A DNA stretch of 7,830 nt, taken from contig CAZYWA010000386.1 of assembly GCA_964650975.1 (NCBI GenBank), forward strand, positions 1 through 7,830, written 5' to 3'. This document shows positions 7,005-7,830 of the stretch, piece after piece; the stretch's first letter is position 1; every line of letters begins with the position of its first letter. The notes beneath the pieces were generated by a model. It made no database searches and was not told where the DNA came from. It saw only the letters and a list, made by a program, of their open reading frames with translations. This DNA comes from CAZYWA01 sp964650975 [NCBI: uncultured bacterium]. Lineage in GTDB: Bacteria > JADJOY01. Made by a program: the position numbers and the translations under genes.

Positions 7005-7830
7005 TCACGCCTCGCCGAACAGCGCGTCCACGAACTCGCGCGCGTCGAAGGGGCGCAGGTCGTCGATGGTCTCGCCGATCCCGATGTAGCGCACCGGCAC
7101 GCCGAGCTCGTCGCAGATCCCCACGATCACGCCGCCCTTCGCGGTACCGTCGAGCTTGGTGAGCACGATGCCGGAGAGCTCGAGCGCCTCGTGGAAGAGG
7201 TGCGCCTGCGAGATCGCGTTCTGGCCGGTGGTGGCGTCGAGCACCAGCAGCACCTCGTGCGGCGCGCCCGGGTGATCGCGGCCCAGCACCCGCTTCACCT
7301 TGCGGATCTCGTCCATCAGGTTCTTCTTGGTGTGCATCCGGCCGGCGGTGTCGACGAGCACGAGATCGGCTCCCCGGCTCGCCGCGGCCGACATCGCGTC
7401 GAACACGACCGAGCTCTGGTCGGCGCCTTCCTGTCCGCGCACGAGCTCGCCACCGGTGCGCTCGGCCCACAGCTGCAGCTGATCGGCGGCCGCGGCACGG
7501 AACGTGTCACCCGCCGCGAGCACGACCCGGTGCCCGTCGCCCACCCGTTGCGACGCGAGCTTGCCGATCGTCGTGGTCTTGCCGACCCCGTTCACCCCGA
7601 CGAACATCCAGACGTTCGGCTCCCCCGCGGTGAGATGCAGCGAACGATCGGTCTCACCTCCTAGCAGCGCGACCACCTCGTCGCGCAAGAGGGCGATCAG
7701 CTGCTCGGGATCGGTCGCCGCCGTCTCCTTCGCACGGGTGCGCACCGCGTCGAGTAGGCGGGTCGTGGTGAACATGCCGACGTCGGCCAAGAGCAACGAC
7801 TCTTCGAGCTCGTCCCACGTCTCGTCGTCG
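7005..7830 (-). CDS. ftsY: FtsY, signal recognition particle receptor GTPase (5' end outside window)
   Basis: SRP receptor: binds SRP-ribosome complexes at the inner membrane and hands nascent membrane proteins to SecYEG. The frame is open to the right edge, so the N-terminal acidic/membrane-associated region and true start are not visible; an apparent TTG start at 7796 lies inside the N domain and is not the start. The visible 274 residues hold the NG domain: WDELEESLLLADVG at the beginning (N domain), G1 GVNGVGKTT (78-86), G2 GDTFRAAAADQL (107-118), G3 DTAGR (160-164), G4 TKLDGTAKGG (224-233), and the FtsY-type ending YIGIGETIDDLRPFDAREF. This ending, and the lack of a methionine-rich M domain after it, separate FtsY from Ffh; FlhF is less likely given the close match of all GTPase motifs. 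Stop is TGA. It converges on the delta-60 gene. Confidence 0.95.
   Translation of the reverse strand, partial: DDETWDELEESLLLADVGMFTTTRLLDAVRTRAKETAATDPEQLIALLRDEVVALLGGETDRSLHLTAGEPNVWMFVGVNGVGKTTTIGKLASQRVGDGHRVVLAAGDTFRAAAADQLQLWAERTGGELVRGQEGADQSSVVFDAMSAAASRGADLVLVDTAGRMHTKKNLMDEIRKVKRVLGRDHPGAPHEVLLVLDATTGQNAISQAHLFHEALELSGIVLTKLDGTAKGGVIVGICDELGVPVRYIGIGETIDDLRPFDAREFVDALFGEA

Noticed and set aside
5884-7470. Minus-strand open frame of 528 codons across the delta-60 gene, the intergenic gap and part of ftsY
   Set aside because: It is rich in Arg, Ala and Gly, crosses the convergent gap and lies in a shadow frame of two genes with clear motifs. No start site or domain supports it.
6837-7664. 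Plus-strand 275-codon frame starting in the AT-rich repeat region
   Set aside because: Most of it is antisense to ftsY and the translation has no recognisable features; the part over the 23-base repeats is not conserved-looking coding sequence.

Overview
This window comes from a high-GC (roughly two-thirds G+C by eye) Gram-negative chromosome. The gene order tig-clpP-clpX-lon with tRNA genes just upstream, proteobacterial-type ClpP, ClpX and Lon sequences, and a secreted delta-60 repeat protein best fit a deltaproteobacterium in the broad sense (Myxococcota/Desulfobacterota-like). The exact lineage cannot be fixed from this sequence alone.

Layout. On the minus strand, reading right to left, are tRNA-Lys(CUU), tRNA-Leu(UAG), tig (trigger factor), clpP, clpX and the first 316 codons of lon, which runs off the left edge. 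On the plus strand, starting back to back with tRNA-Lys, are smpB and a gene for an exported seven-repeat (delta-60 type) protein. At the right edge the C-terminal NG GTPase domain of ftsY lies on the minus strand, convergent with the delta-60 gene, and its 5' end is outside the window. The 224-base gap between these convergent genes holds a terminator-like hairpin set and an AT-rich block made of three tandem 23-base direct repeats.

How the genes work together. Nearly everything here serves protein quality control. Trigger factor meets nascent chains at the ribosome. SmpB works with tmRNA to rescue stalled ribosomes and tag the incomplete peptide. ClpXP and Lon are the proteases known to degrade tagged and misfolded proteins. 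FtsY targets nascent membrane proteins to the translocon. The tRNA genes carry encoded CCA ends and plausible promoters of their own.

I see no clear undescribed system: most of the window is conserved housekeeping DNA. The parts that deserve a second look are the delta-60 repeat protein with its C-terminal DDFESGD...W motif, the 23-base tandem repeats beside it, a trigger factor whose PPIase pocket looks eroded, and two near-perfect palindromes beside the tRNA genes.
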